From JBLHZY01 sp047631555 (lineage in GTDB: Bacteria; Pseudomonadota; Alphaproteobacteria; Rhodobacterales; Rhodobacteraceae), in the NCBI GenBank assembly GCA_047631555.1, contig JBLHZY010000001.1, positions 1,116,001 through 1,180,000 on the forward strand: a stretch of 64,000 nucleotides of DNA, written 5' to 3'. The notes under the pieces were generated by a model, which saw nothing but the letters and a program-made list of their open reading frames with translations, did not search any database and was not told the DNA's origin. The translations under genes and the position numbers were made by a program. Of the stretch, positions 25,645-32,957 are shown piece after piece (the first letter of the stretch is position 1; every line of letters starts with the position of its first letter).

Positions 25645-25665
25645 CATGGCGCGGCGCGCGCCATG
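25645..25665 (+). promoter_or_regulatory. Perfect palindrome covering the aat start codon, with a six-codon mini-ORF
   Basis: CATGGCGCG-GCG-CGCGCCATG is a perfect 9-bp inverted repeat with 3-nt loop, starting right at the accC stop. Its right arm includes the aat ATG (25663). Its left arm holds ATG 25646, opening a frame M-A-R-R-A-P whose TGA (25664-25666) overlaps the aat start as ATGA. The hairpin could hide the start, and the mini-ORF could couple translation. No other good RBS is seen. Confidence 0.5.
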
Positions 25666-26304
25666 AGTGAAAAGATCACGCCCGAGCTGTTGCTGCACGC
25701 CTATGCAAGCGGCGTATTCCCGATGTCAGAAAATGCGGACGATCCAGAGATTTTCTGGGTCGATCCGCGCCATCGCGGCATCTTCGAGCTTGAGAGTTTT
25801 CACATATCCCGCACATTGGCGCGCCGCATAAAGGCCGAGCCATTTGGGATCACACTGAACAAAGATTTCAGCGCTGTGGTGCGCGGCTGTGCGGATCGCA
25901 AAGAGACATGGATCAACCAGCAAATATTTGATCTCTATGAACAATTACATGAGATGGGCTACGCTCACTCGCTGGAAATATGGGACGGCGATGCGCTTGT
26001 CGGCGGGGTTTATGGCGTTGCGATTGGCGGCGCTTTCTTTGGCGAAAGCATGTTCTCACGGCGCAAAGACGCCTCAAAAATCGCGCTGGCCTATCTTGTT
26101 GATCGCCTGCGCCTTACGGGATTTTCGCTGTTTGATACGCAGTTTATTACGCCGCATCTGGCCAGCCTCGGCGCAATAGAAATACCGCGCGCGGCCTATA
26201 AAAAACGGCTAGAAAAGGCGCTAAATGGCGAAGGCGATCTGGCCCGTCCCGACATTTCGCAGAGCGCTCAAGAGGTTTTGCAGCGCAACGCCCAAACATC
26301 ATAG
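25663..26304 (+). CDS. aat: Leucyl/phenylalanyl-tRNA--protein transferase
   Basis: This 213-residue cytosolic enzyme adds Leu or Phe to proteins with N-terminal Arg/Lys, feeding the ClpS/ClpAP N-degron route. Family motifs are LLHAYASGVFPMSE, FWVDPRHRGIF, GGVYGVAIGGAFFGESMFSRRKDASKIAL and LFDTQFITPHLASLGAIEI. The start lies in a strong hairpin. Its last 37 nt overlap the 3' end of the convergent DUF2155 gene, an antisense overlap. The alphaproteobacterial order accB-accC-aat-DUF2155 is usual. Confidence 0.94.
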   Translation: MSEKITPELLLHAYASGVFPMSENADDPEIFWVDPRHRGIFELESFHISRTLARRIKAEPFGITLNKDFSAVVRGCADRKETWINQQIFDLYEQLHEMGYAHSLEIWDGDALVGGVYGVAIGGAFFGESMFSRRKDASKIALAYLVDRLRLTGFSLFDTQFITPHLASLGAIEIPRAAYKKRLEKALNGEGDLARPDISQSAQEVLQRNAQTS

Positions 26305-26717
26305 CGCGGATGATCCAGCGCATTGAGCGCCGGGCTTGAGGCCACCATCCAGCCCTGAAACGCCGCCTCGTCCTGCCCGGTATTGCGGATCACCAGATAG
26401 GTATAGGCCTCGCTCGCGGCATTGCTGGACGGAAAACGGCAATCGCCCAGCGTGATATCGATCCGCCCAAAACGAACCGTTTCGCCTTTGGCAATCTCAA
26501 GATCAACAACCTGACCCGACAGCTTATCAAGCGCGCGGATCACGGCTCCGGGCGCGGGGGAGACGCTGTCTTGGGTCTCGGTTGTGATGTCATTTAGCTC
26601 GCGCTGGCTCCCCTCGGGAAGCTTCTGCAGCTCTTCCAAGGAGAGGCTTTGCGCGTTGATCGGGCTCGCTAATAATGCGATTGCACAAGCCACCAACGTT
26701 GCGCGCAAAAGGCTCAT
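26268..26717 (-). CDS. DUF2155 family secreted protein
   Basis: This 149-residue protein has a Sec signal (MSLLRATLVACAIALLASPINA). The mature domain ends with the DUF2155 core: GAVIRALDKLSGQVVDLEI, FGRIDITLGDCRFP, AYTYLVI and FQGWMVASSPALNALDHPRYDVWALRC. Two Cys (in GDCRFP and LRCKTS) may pair in the periplasm. The gene overlaps the MlaD-like gene by 4 nt (ATGA) and aat on the opposite strand by 37 nt. Function is unknown; the partnership with MlaD suggests the envelope. Confidence 0.88.
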   Translation of the reverse strand: MSLLRATLVACAIALLASPINAQSLSLEELQKLPEGSQRELNDITTETQDSVSPAPGAVIRALDKLSGQVVDLEIAKGETVRFGRIDITLGDCRFPSSNAASEAYTYLVIRNTGQDEAAFQGWMVASSPALNALDHPRYDVWALRCKTS

Positions 26718-27166
26718 TCGCCGCCGCTTCCGGAGACGAATTTGAGCAAAAGCTGCACCAAGCTCACTGAGCTTTGCGTATCAATCACTTCGCCGCCGGG
26801 CTCAATATTGAAAGGCGATCCGCCGGGCACCAGCTCAACGAAATTGCCGCCCAAAAGCCCCTCAGAGGAAATCATCGCGGCCGTGTCATCGGGCAAAATA
26901 ATTCCTTCGCGCACGGAAAACTTGGCCTCAGCGCGAAAGGTCTCATTGTCGAGTTCAAGGGAGGTGACCGTTCCGACTTTCACGCCGGCAAGGCGCACAT
27001 CAGTGCCAACCGAAACGCCCTCAATCGAGCGGAACGAGGCGCTGAGATCATAGGATCCGCCGCCCGAACCACCAAGGCCTGCGATCTGGCCCGCATAGAC
27101 CAAGAACCCAACCGCGACCGCCAAAACAGCGCCGCCCGTTACAATCTCTGTGGTATTTTCTGCCAT
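26714..27166 (-). CDS. mlaD: MlaD-family (MCE domain) phospholipid-transport protein
   Basis: This 150-residue inner-membrane-anchored protein has one MCE domain. An N-terminal helix EIVTGGAVLAVAVGFLVYA is followed by YDLSASFRSIEGVSVGTDVRLAGVKVGTVTSLEL and ISSEGLLGGNFVELVPGG, the MCE core. ATG 27166 was chosen; an in-frame extension of 46 codons has no conserved content and reaches into the upstream gene. The usual mlaE and mlaF partners are not in the window, so they must be elsewhere. It is coupled to DUF2155. Confidence 0.88.
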   Translation of the reverse strand: MAENTTEIVTGGAVLAVAVGFLVYAGQIAGLGGSGGGSYDLSASFRSIEGVSVGTDVRLAGVKVGTVTSLELDNETFRAEAKFSVREGIILPDDTAAMISSEGLLGGNFVELVPGGSPFNIEPGGEVIDTQSSVSLVQLLLKFVSGSGGE

Positions 27167-27230
27167 CTGATCCCGCCCTTTTGCGCGCTGCCCAGCTTGA
27201 AATGCTGTGCTGATCTCATTGCTCAGCGCC

Positions 27231-27614
27231 TTATTGCGGCGTCCAAGCCTCATAATCGCTGCGATCTGTGGGCGCATTGTTGCGGATCGAGCCAGCCGGC
27301 GCATAGGCTATGGCCGTTCCGGTTAAATTTGCCTGATGCGGCTTTTCCCAGTCTTTATGGACAAGCGGCGCCTCTGTTGGCGGCAGATCATAGGTGTGAT
27401 GCAGCCAGCCATGCCAATCGGGATTGACCCGGCTCGCTTCAATCTCGCCGTTATAAATCACCCAACGCTTCTTATCATCGCGGGTTTTGTAATAGATGTT
27501 GCCAAGGCTATCGTCGCCGACGCGCACACCTTTGCGCCAAGTGAACAACTGTGTGCCCAGCGTCTGACCGTCCCACCAAGTGAACACGCGCAAAATTGAT
27601 TTGAGAATACCCAT
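27231..27614 (-). CDS. NADH:ubiquinone oxidoreductase NDUFA12-like 17.2 kDa accessory subunit
   Basis: This 127-residue complex I supernumerary subunit is found in alphaproteobacteria and mitochondria. Motifs are FTWWDGQTLGTQLFTWRKGVRVGDD, YYKTRDDKKRWVIYNGEIEASRVNPDWHGWLHHTYDLPP and PHQANLTGTAIAYAPAGSI. AGGAGG lies 5 nt before ATG 27614; a longer frame was rejected. It lies 64 nt upstream of mlaD in the same direction and away from the nuo operon, as in other alphaproteobacteria. Confidence 0.93.
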   Translation of the reverse strand: MGILKSILRVFTWWDGQTLGTQLFTWRKGVRVGDDSLGNIYYKTRDDKKRWVIYNGEIEASRVNPDWHGWLHHTYDLPPTEAPLVHKDWEKPHQANLTGTAIAYAPAGSIRNNAPTDRSDYEAWTPQ

Positions 27615-27714
27615 GGGAGCCTCCTGGAAACCTGAACAAACATATGCCGTATCGCGCGCAAAACGTCCAGAGCTTAGCGCAGGCCCCGCCCCGCTATCCG
27701 CGCTGCTTGGTCGC

Positions 27715-27745
27715 AAAAAAGGCGCCCGCTGATTGGGGCGCCCTT
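27715..27745 (-). terminator. Rho-independent terminator of clpX
   Basis: On the minus strand AAGGGCGCCC pairs with GGGCGCCTTT (one G:T pair) and runs into TTTTTT at 27720-27715. It lies 24 nt after the clpX stop. Confidence 0.88.
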
Positions 27746-27769
27746 AAATTCGTGAAACACCTCGCGCGT

Positions 27770-29038
27770 TTAGCCCGCGCTGGCTTCTTCAACCTTTGGC
27801 TCGGAGTGGATCATCAATGGTTTGGCGTCAGAGTTGACCGCCTCTTCATTGACCACAACCTCTTCAACAGAATCCATACCGGGCAGATCAAACATCGTGT
27901 CCAGAAGGATATCCTCAAGGATCGAACGCAATCCACGCGCGCCGGTTTTGCGCTGAATGGCGCGTTTGGCGATCGCCGTCAGCGCATCATCCGTGAAGGT
28001 CAGCTTGGCATCTTCGAGCTCAAACAGGCGTTGGTATTGCTTGACCAGCGCATTTTTTGGCTGTGTGAGGATGGTTACAAGCGCATCTTCATCCAGATCG
28101 GTCAGCGTCGCGATCACCGGAAGGCGGCCAACAAACTCTGGAATCAGGCCAAATTTGAGCAAATCTTCAGGCTCCAGCTCGCCAAACATCTCGCCAACGC
28201 CGCGGGAATCTTCGTCCTTCACATCCGCACCAAAGCCGATGGAAGAGCCTTTGCCGCGCATCGCGATGATTTTTTCGAGGCCTGAAAAGGCGCCGCCACA
28301 GATGAACAGGATATTGGTTGTATCCACTTGCAGGAATTCCTGCTGCGGATGTTTGCGCCCGCCTTGGGGCGGCACGGAAGCAACTGTACCTTCCATGATC
28401 TTCAGCAAAGCCTGCTGAACACCCTCGCCCGAAACATCGCGCGTGATGGAAGGATTGTCCGACTTGCGGGTAATCTTATCGACCTCATCAATGTACACGA
28501 TGCCGCGCTGTGCGCGCTCAACGTTATACTCAGAGGCCTGCAACAGCTTGAGAATGATGTTCTCGACATCTTCGCCAACATAACCCGCTTCGGTCAGCGT
28601 TGTCGCATCGGCCATGGTGAAGGGCACATCAAGAATGCGCGCAAGTGTTTGAGCAAGAAGCGTTTTACCGCAGCCGGTTGGCCCAATCAGCATGATGTTG
28701 GATTTCGCCAGCTCAATATCGTTGCCCGATTTGGCCGCGTGGTTAAGCCGCTTATAGTGGTTGTGAACCGCAACAGAGAGAACACGTTTGGCCACGGATT
28801 GGCCGATCACGTAATCATCCAGAACGCTGCAAATCTCAAGCGGCGTCGGCACGCCCTCGGAAGATTTCAGGCCCGAAGATTTCGTCTCTTCGCGGATAAT
28901 ATCCATGCACAGCTCAACACATTCATCGCAGATGAACACAGTCGGCCCCGCAATAAGCTTGCGCACCTCATGCTGGCTTTTGCCGCAAAACGAGCAATAC
29001 AATGTGTTCTTGCTGTCGCCACTCGATGAATTCGCCAT
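27770..29038 (-). CDS. clpX: ATP-dependent Clp protease ATP-binding subunit ClpX
   Basis: This 422-residue AAA+ unfoldase feeds ClpP. The N-terminal zinc-binding domain has C15/C18 and C37/C40. Walker A is GPTGCGKT (119-126), the pore motif is GYVGEDVEN, and Walker B is VYIDEVDKI. The RKSDNPSITRDVSGEGVQQALLK and GARGLRSILE (sensor 2) regions are intact. Length matches the family. It lies downstream of clpP with 285 nt between, so it likely has its own promoter. Confidence 0.97.
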   Translation of the reverse strand: MANSSSGDSKNTLYCSFCGKSQHEVRKLIAGPTVFICDECVELCMDIIREETKSSGLKSSEGVPTPLEICSVLDDYVIGQSVAKRVLSVAVHNHYKRLNHAAKSGNDIELAKSNIMLIGPTGCGKTLLAQTLARILDVPFTMADATTLTEAGYVGEDVENIILKLLQASEYNVERAQRGIVYIDEVDKITRKSDNPSITRDVSGEGVQQALLKIMEGTVASVPPQGGRKHPQQEFLQVDTTNILFICGGAFSGLEKIIAMRGKGSSIGFGADVKDEDSRGVGEMFGELEPEDLLKFGLIPEFVGRLPVIATLTDLDEDALVTILTQPKNALVKQYQRLFELEDAKLTFTDDALTAIAKRAIQRKTGARGLRSILEDILLDTMFDLPGMDSVEEVVVNEEAVNSDAKPLMIHSEPKVEEASAG

Positions 29039-29280
29039 TACATTCCCCTAGGCCCGCTGGCCCGTCTAACTCATTTGCGCCGATGGCGCCTTTATCAAAG
29101 CGCCGCGGGGGCGCATCAATCTGGTGCCCGTTTCAAAACACTAGGACAGCCAATTTGCAGGCACAATGCCAAATTACCTTATCGTAGGGTCTTGGCGGGC
29201 GCATCCGCGAAACAATGCCCAATTGCCCAGCAAACTAAGCCCTTGGTCTGAACAATTTGCAAAAACGCACTGCATTTTTA

Positions 29281-29316
29281 CCAGCCCCTCAAAGAAAATC
29301 ACTCTTGAGGGGCTGG
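29281..29316 (-). terminator. Strong hairpin after clpP
   Basis: CCAGCCCCTCAA (29281-29292) pairs perfectly with TTGAGGGGCTGG (29305-29316) around 12 nt, beginning 8 nt after the clpP stop. The minus strand lacks an immediate T-run, so termination may be partial, allowing some clpX read-through. The rest of the 285-bp clpP-clpX gap shows only short repeats. Confidence 0.6.
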
Positions 29317-29323
29317 ATTGATT

Positions 29324-29953
29324 TTAGCTTTCCGCGTCTGGAATGGCGCGGCTCTCGAGGATCTCATCAATGAGGCCCCAATCTTTTGCGTCTTCCGCAG
29401 ACATGAAATTATCGCGCTCAAGCGCGTCCACCACGGCCTTCAACTTTTGGCCAGTGTGTTTGACGTAGATGCCATTGAGGCGATCTTTGAGCTTCTGGGT
29501 TTCTTGGGCGTGGATCATGATATCCGTCGCTTGGCCCTGATAGCCGCCCGAAGGCTGGTGCACCATGATGCGGCTGTTGGGCAGCGAGAAGCGCATGCCT
29601 TTTTCGCCAGCCGTCAAAAGCAGCGAGCCCATCGAGGCCGCCTGCCCGATCACCAAAGTCGAAACTTTGGGGCGGATATATTGCATCGTGTCATAGATCG
29701 ACAGGCCCGAGGTCACAACGCCACCGGGGCTGTTGATATACATCGCGATTTCTTTGGAGGGATTCTCTGCCTCAAGGAACAAAAGCTGCGCGCAAATCAG
29801 GCTCGACATGCCGTCATGAACGGGTCCGTTGAGAAAAATAATCCGCTCTTTGAGCAGTCGCGAGAAAATATCATAAGCGCGTTCACCGCGGCTTGTTTGC
29901 TCGACCACCATGGGTACGAGCGTATTCATATAAGTATCAAATGGGTCTTTCAT
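29324..29953 (-). CDS. clpP: ATP-dependent Clp protease proteolytic subunit ClpP
   Basis: This 209-residue serine protease forms the tetradecameric barrel used by ClpX and ClpA. Catalytic Ser107 is in GQAASMGSLLL, His132 in MVHQPSGG, and the catalytic Asp lies in ALERDNFMSAEDAKDWGLID. The oxyanion strand INSPGG is at 74-79. Length matches E. coli ClpP (207). The order clpP then clpX is standard. Confidence 0.97.
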   Translation of the reverse strand: MKDPFDTYMNTLVPMVVEQTSRGERAYDIFSRLLKERIIFLNGPVHDGMSSLICAQLLFLEAENPSKEIAMYINSPGGVVTSGLSIYDTMQYIRPKVSTLVIGQAASMGSLLLTAGEKGMRFSLPNSRIMVHQPSGGYQGQATDIMIHAQETQKLKDRLNGIYVKHTGQKLKAVVDALERDNFMSAEDAKDWGLIDEILESRAIPDAES

Positions 29954-30507
29954 GGTCCGCCTGCCTCAACTGTCGGGAAATATGTAGCGCCTAATTCTTA
30001 CCTGAGTCTTAGTGAGAGGCGAGAACCCCTGCAAGGGCACCCAGCCCGATTTCCAAATCCACCCTGCCCAACAGCATAGAGCATCAATTGGTTAACGGGG
30101 CGTTAAATCCTTATAATTCAATGAAATAACACGGAAAATCCCGCCCCAATACGGCCTGACGCGACGCCAACGCATAGCTCCAAGCGGGGCGAAATATATT
30201 TACCCAATCCGCCCTTGTATGCCCCGCAAAGCGTCCCATGACACGATTTTTTGCGCCTTTGCCCGCCCATCAATCGCCCTCACCTCAACCCAAAGCGCTT
30301 TAAATTGCGACTTTAAATTGCGGCGGCGCAGCACGTTTTAAATATGGGCCGCCAATTAAATCAAACGATGCGCGCAAACCCGCCTGAAGCCGGCGCCAGC
30401 CCCCCGCCGGATCAAAAGAAATAGCCTAACCGCTTGAACAATAGAACGAAGGCGTTAGGCTATGCCGCGAATGAAAAGCGCAAACAAGCGCTTTCAAGGG
30501 GGAAAAC
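29954..30507. promoter_or_regulatory. Non-coding 554-bp region between clpP and the ABC importer with repeats and stem-loops
   Basis: No convincing gene is present. A tandem direct repeat CTTTAAATTGCG lies at 30298-30309 and 30311-30322, preceded by the palindrome AAAGCGCTTT (30292-30301). A perfect inverted repeat ATAGCCTAAC (30421-30430) / GTTAGGCTAT (30454-30463) has a 23-nt loop. A second stem, AAAGCGC (30475-30481) / GCGCTTT (30488-30494), abuts the Shine-Dalgarno AAGGGGG of the next gene. These suggest a structured leader controlling the importer. Confidence 0.45.
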
Positions 30508-31611
30508 TTGGCACCAAATACGCAAGGCAACGATGGCTTTGTGGTCTTTGACCACGTCCAAAAAAGCTACGATGGCGAAAATCTCGTCGTTAAGGATTTG
30601 AACCTCGATATCGGCAAAGGCGAGTTTCTGACGATGCTCGGGCCATCAGGCTCTGGCAAAACGACCTGCCTTATGATGCTTGCCGGGTTCGAGACCGCCA
30701 CCAACGGCGATATCCGCCTTGATGGCCACCCGATCAACAATATCGCGCCCCATAAGCGCGGCATTGGCATGGTGTTCCAAAACTACGCGCTCTTCCCGCA
30801 TATGACTGTCGCTGAGAACCTCGCCTTTCCGCTTGAAGTGCGCAAACTTGGCAAATCCGAGCGCGAAGAAAAAGTGAAACGCGCGCTTGATATGGTCCAG
30901 ATGGGCGAATTTGGCGGGCGCCGCCCTGCGCAGCTTTCGGGCGGCCAGCAACAGCGGATCGCTTTGGCGCGCGCGCTGGTGTTTGAACCCGAACTGGTCT
31001 TGATGGATGAGCCGCTCGGCGCGCTGGACAAACAGCTGCGCGAACACATGCAGTTTGAGATCAAACGCATCTCCGATAACCTTGGCATCACGGTTGTTTA
31101 TGTGACCCACGATCAAACCGAAGCGCTGACCATGTCGGACCGCGTCGCTGTTTTCGAGGATGGCCGCATCCAACAACTCGCGCCGCCAGATCTGCTTTAC
31201 GAGCAGCCCGATAACAAATTTGTCGCCCAGTTCATTGGCGAAAACAATGCCCTGCAAGGCACTGTTAAAGAGATCAAAGATGGCCTCGCTTTGGTGCAGC
31301 TCGATGACGGCAGCTTGATTGATGCGATGCCTGTCAATGTCACCGAGCCCGGCCAACGCACGACAATTTCGATCCGCCCTGAGCGCGTTGAATTCCTCAA
31401 AGATCGCCTCTCGCCAGATGCGCATCTGCTCAAGGCTGAAGTGCTCGAATTCATCTATATGGGCGATACATTTCGCACCCGCCTGCGCGTTGCCGGCCGC
31501 GATGACTTCATCGTGAAATGCCGCAACGCGCCTGATCAGGTCCGCCTAAAACCGGGCGAAACGATCGAGATCGGTTGGTTGCCAGAGGATTGCCGCGCGC
31601 TTGATGCGTAA
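30508..31611 (+). CDS. ABC importer ATPase, PotA class (polyamine/opine/iron family)
   Basis: This 367-residue ATPase has Walker A GPSGSGKT, Q-loop VFQNYALFPHMTV, signature LSGGQQQRIALARAL, Walker B LVLMDEPLGALD and switch VTHDQTEAL. A C-terminal TOBE domain (about 280-365; SIRPERVEF, FIYMGDTFRTRLRV) follows. The start is TTG 30508 behind AAGGGGG; no ATG fits before the conserved FDHVQKSYDG. First gene of the importer operon, behind a structured leader. Substrate class (spermidine/putrescine, opine or similar) is inferred from family only. Confidence 0.87.
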   Translation: MAPNTQGNDGFVVFDHVQKSYDGENLVVKDLNLDIGKGEFLTMLGPSGSGKTTCLMMLAGFETATNGDIRLDGHPINNIAPHKRGIGMVFQNYALFPHMTVAENLAFPLEVRKLGKSEREEKVKRALDMVQMGEFGGRRPAQLSGGQQQRIALARALVFEPELVLMDEPLGALDKQLREHMQFEIKRISDNLGITVVYVTHDQTEALTMSDRVAVFEDGRIQQLAPPDLLYEQPDNKFVAQFIGENNALQGTVKEIKDGLALVQLDDGSLIDAMPVNVTEPGQRTTISIRPERVEFLKDRLSPDAHLLKAEVLEFIYMGDTFRTRLRVAGRDDFIVKCRNAPDQVRLKPGETIEIGWLPEDCRALDA

Positions 31612-31627
31612 GCGGGAATAAAGAATG

Positions 31628-31657
31628 CCGCGCAATGGGCCTCGGGCCTTTGCGCGG
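31628..31657 (+). other. Intercistronic stem-loop between ATPase and binding protein genes
   Basis: CCGCGCAA pairs with TTGCGCGG, with an inner GGGCC/GGGCC-type stem. No T-run follows. It is likely an RNA-processing or stability element upstream of the highly expressed binding-protein gene. Confidence 0.5.
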
Positions 31658-31728
31658 TCTGGTCTGCAAGCTGCCCGGAGCGGGCCGACCTAATAATATG
31701 TAACCGGAAAAACTTTAGGGAGTTCACG

Positions 31729-32850
31729 ATGACACTCAAAACCACTCTGCTCGCAACAAGCGTTCTTACGCTCACTGCTGGCTTCGCATTCGCCGATGGC
31801 CACGCTAAAATGGCCGACGCAATCACACTCGTATCTTGGGGCGGCGCCTACCAAGCCAGCCAAACCAAAGCCTATTCCGACCCCTACAAAGCAGCCAACG
31901 CAAGCGTTGCAATCACTTGGGACGAAAGCTCGCCCGAAGCTGTTGCAAAACTGCGCGCCATGAACGAAGCCAAGAACATCACTTGGGATCTCGTGGACGT
32001 TGAAGCGGCTGATGCGATCCGCCTTTGCGACGAAGGCCTCGCAATGGAAATCGACGCAGACACAATGCTTGCGGCCGGCGACGATGGCTCCACAGCAACA
32101 GCCGATTTCGGCGACATGCTGGTTTCGGAATGCTTCATTCCACAAATCGTTTTCTCGACAACATTCGGCTACCGCACAGATAAGCTGGCCTCCGGTGTTG
32201 ATGCACCAACAGGCGCTTGTGATGTGTTCGATCTTGCCAAATACCCTGGCAAGCGCGGCCTGAACAAACAGCCGACAGCCAACATGGAATGGGCGCTGCT
32301 TTGCGATGGCGTTGCCTATGAGGATGTCTATTCGACACTCGAAACAGAAGAAGGCCAAGCACGCGCTTTTGCTAAGCTTGACACAATCAAAGCCGAAACG
32401 CTTTGGTGGTCCGCATCCGCAGAGCCAATCCAATGGCTTGCTGATGGCGAAGTCTTCATGGCATCCGCTTATAACGGCCGCCTCTTCTCGGCAATTGTTG
32501 AGCAAAATCAGCCAATTGGCATGGCATGGAACTGGCAGATGTTCGATCTTGACGGTTGGGTCATTCCAGCTGGCCTTCCAGCAGATCGCCTTGCGCGCAC
32601 ACTTGATTTTGCAAAATACGCAACAGACACCAAGCGTCTTGCAGACCAAGCAGCTTATATCTCCTACGGTCCAGCACGTGCCTCTTCGGCACCGCTCGTA
32701 GGCAAGCACGCAGAGCTCGGCATCGACATGGCACCACATATGCCAACCGATCCAAACAATGCTGAAAACACATTCGTAAACAACTACTCATGGTGGGCTG
32801 ACTACCGTGACGATCTGGATGCGAAATTCCAAGCATGGTTGGCGAAATAA
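31729..32850 (+). CDS. ABC importer substrate-binding protein, PotD/PotF-like
   Basis: This 373-residue periplasmic protein has signal peptide MTLKTTLLATSVLTLTAGFAFA-DGH. The mature chain shows the SBP_bac family layout: ITLVSWGGAYQASQTKAYSDPY, WDLVDVEAADAIRLCDEGLAMEID, CFIPQIVFSTTFGYRTDKL and VPLY-free C-lobe with AYNGRLFSAIVEQNQPIGMAWNWQ. Paired Cys are present in the first lobe. GGGAG lies 6 nt before ATG 31729. Composition (many GCA/ACA codons) resembles the highly expressed livJ-like gene of this window. The substrate is undetermined. Confidence 0.88.
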   Translation: MTLKTTLLATSVLTLTAGFAFADGHAKMADAITLVSWGGAYQASQTKAYSDPYKAANASVAITWDESSPEAVAKLRAMNEAKNITWDLVDVEAADAIRLCDEGLAMEIDADTMLAAGDDGSTATADFGDMLVSECFIPQIVFSTTFGYRTDKLASGVDAPTGACDVFDLAKYPGKRGLNKQPTANMEWALLCDGVAYEDVYSTLETEEGQARAFAKLDTIKAETLWWSASAEPIQWLADGEVFMASAYNGRLFSAIVEQNQPIGMAWNWQMFDLDGWVIPAGLPADRLARTLDFAKYATDTKRLADQAAYISYGPARASSAPLVGKHAELGIDMAPHMPTDPNNAENTFVNNYSWWADYRDDLDAKFQAWLAK

Positions 32851-32868
32851 TTCTCGCCTAACGCCTTT

Positions 32869-32897
32869 GAGGGGGCCCGGAATATCTGGGCCCTCTC
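32869..32897 (+). terminator. Hairpin after binding-protein gene
   Basis: GAGGGGGCCC pairs with GGGCCCTCTC around GGAATATCT, 19 nt after the stop. No T-run follows, so it probably attenuates rather than ends transcription into the permease genes. Confidence 0.55.
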
Positions 32898-32957
32898 ACT
32901 TCACGCAAGCCGTTTAAAGCGCTGCGAATAACGCGACCAAACAGGGACCATCTGCCA

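Noticed and set aside
29954..30507. A small RNA gene between clpP and the importer
   Set aside because: Inverted repeats are present but no promoter plus T-run terminator pair delimits a transcript; kept as a leader/regulatory region only.
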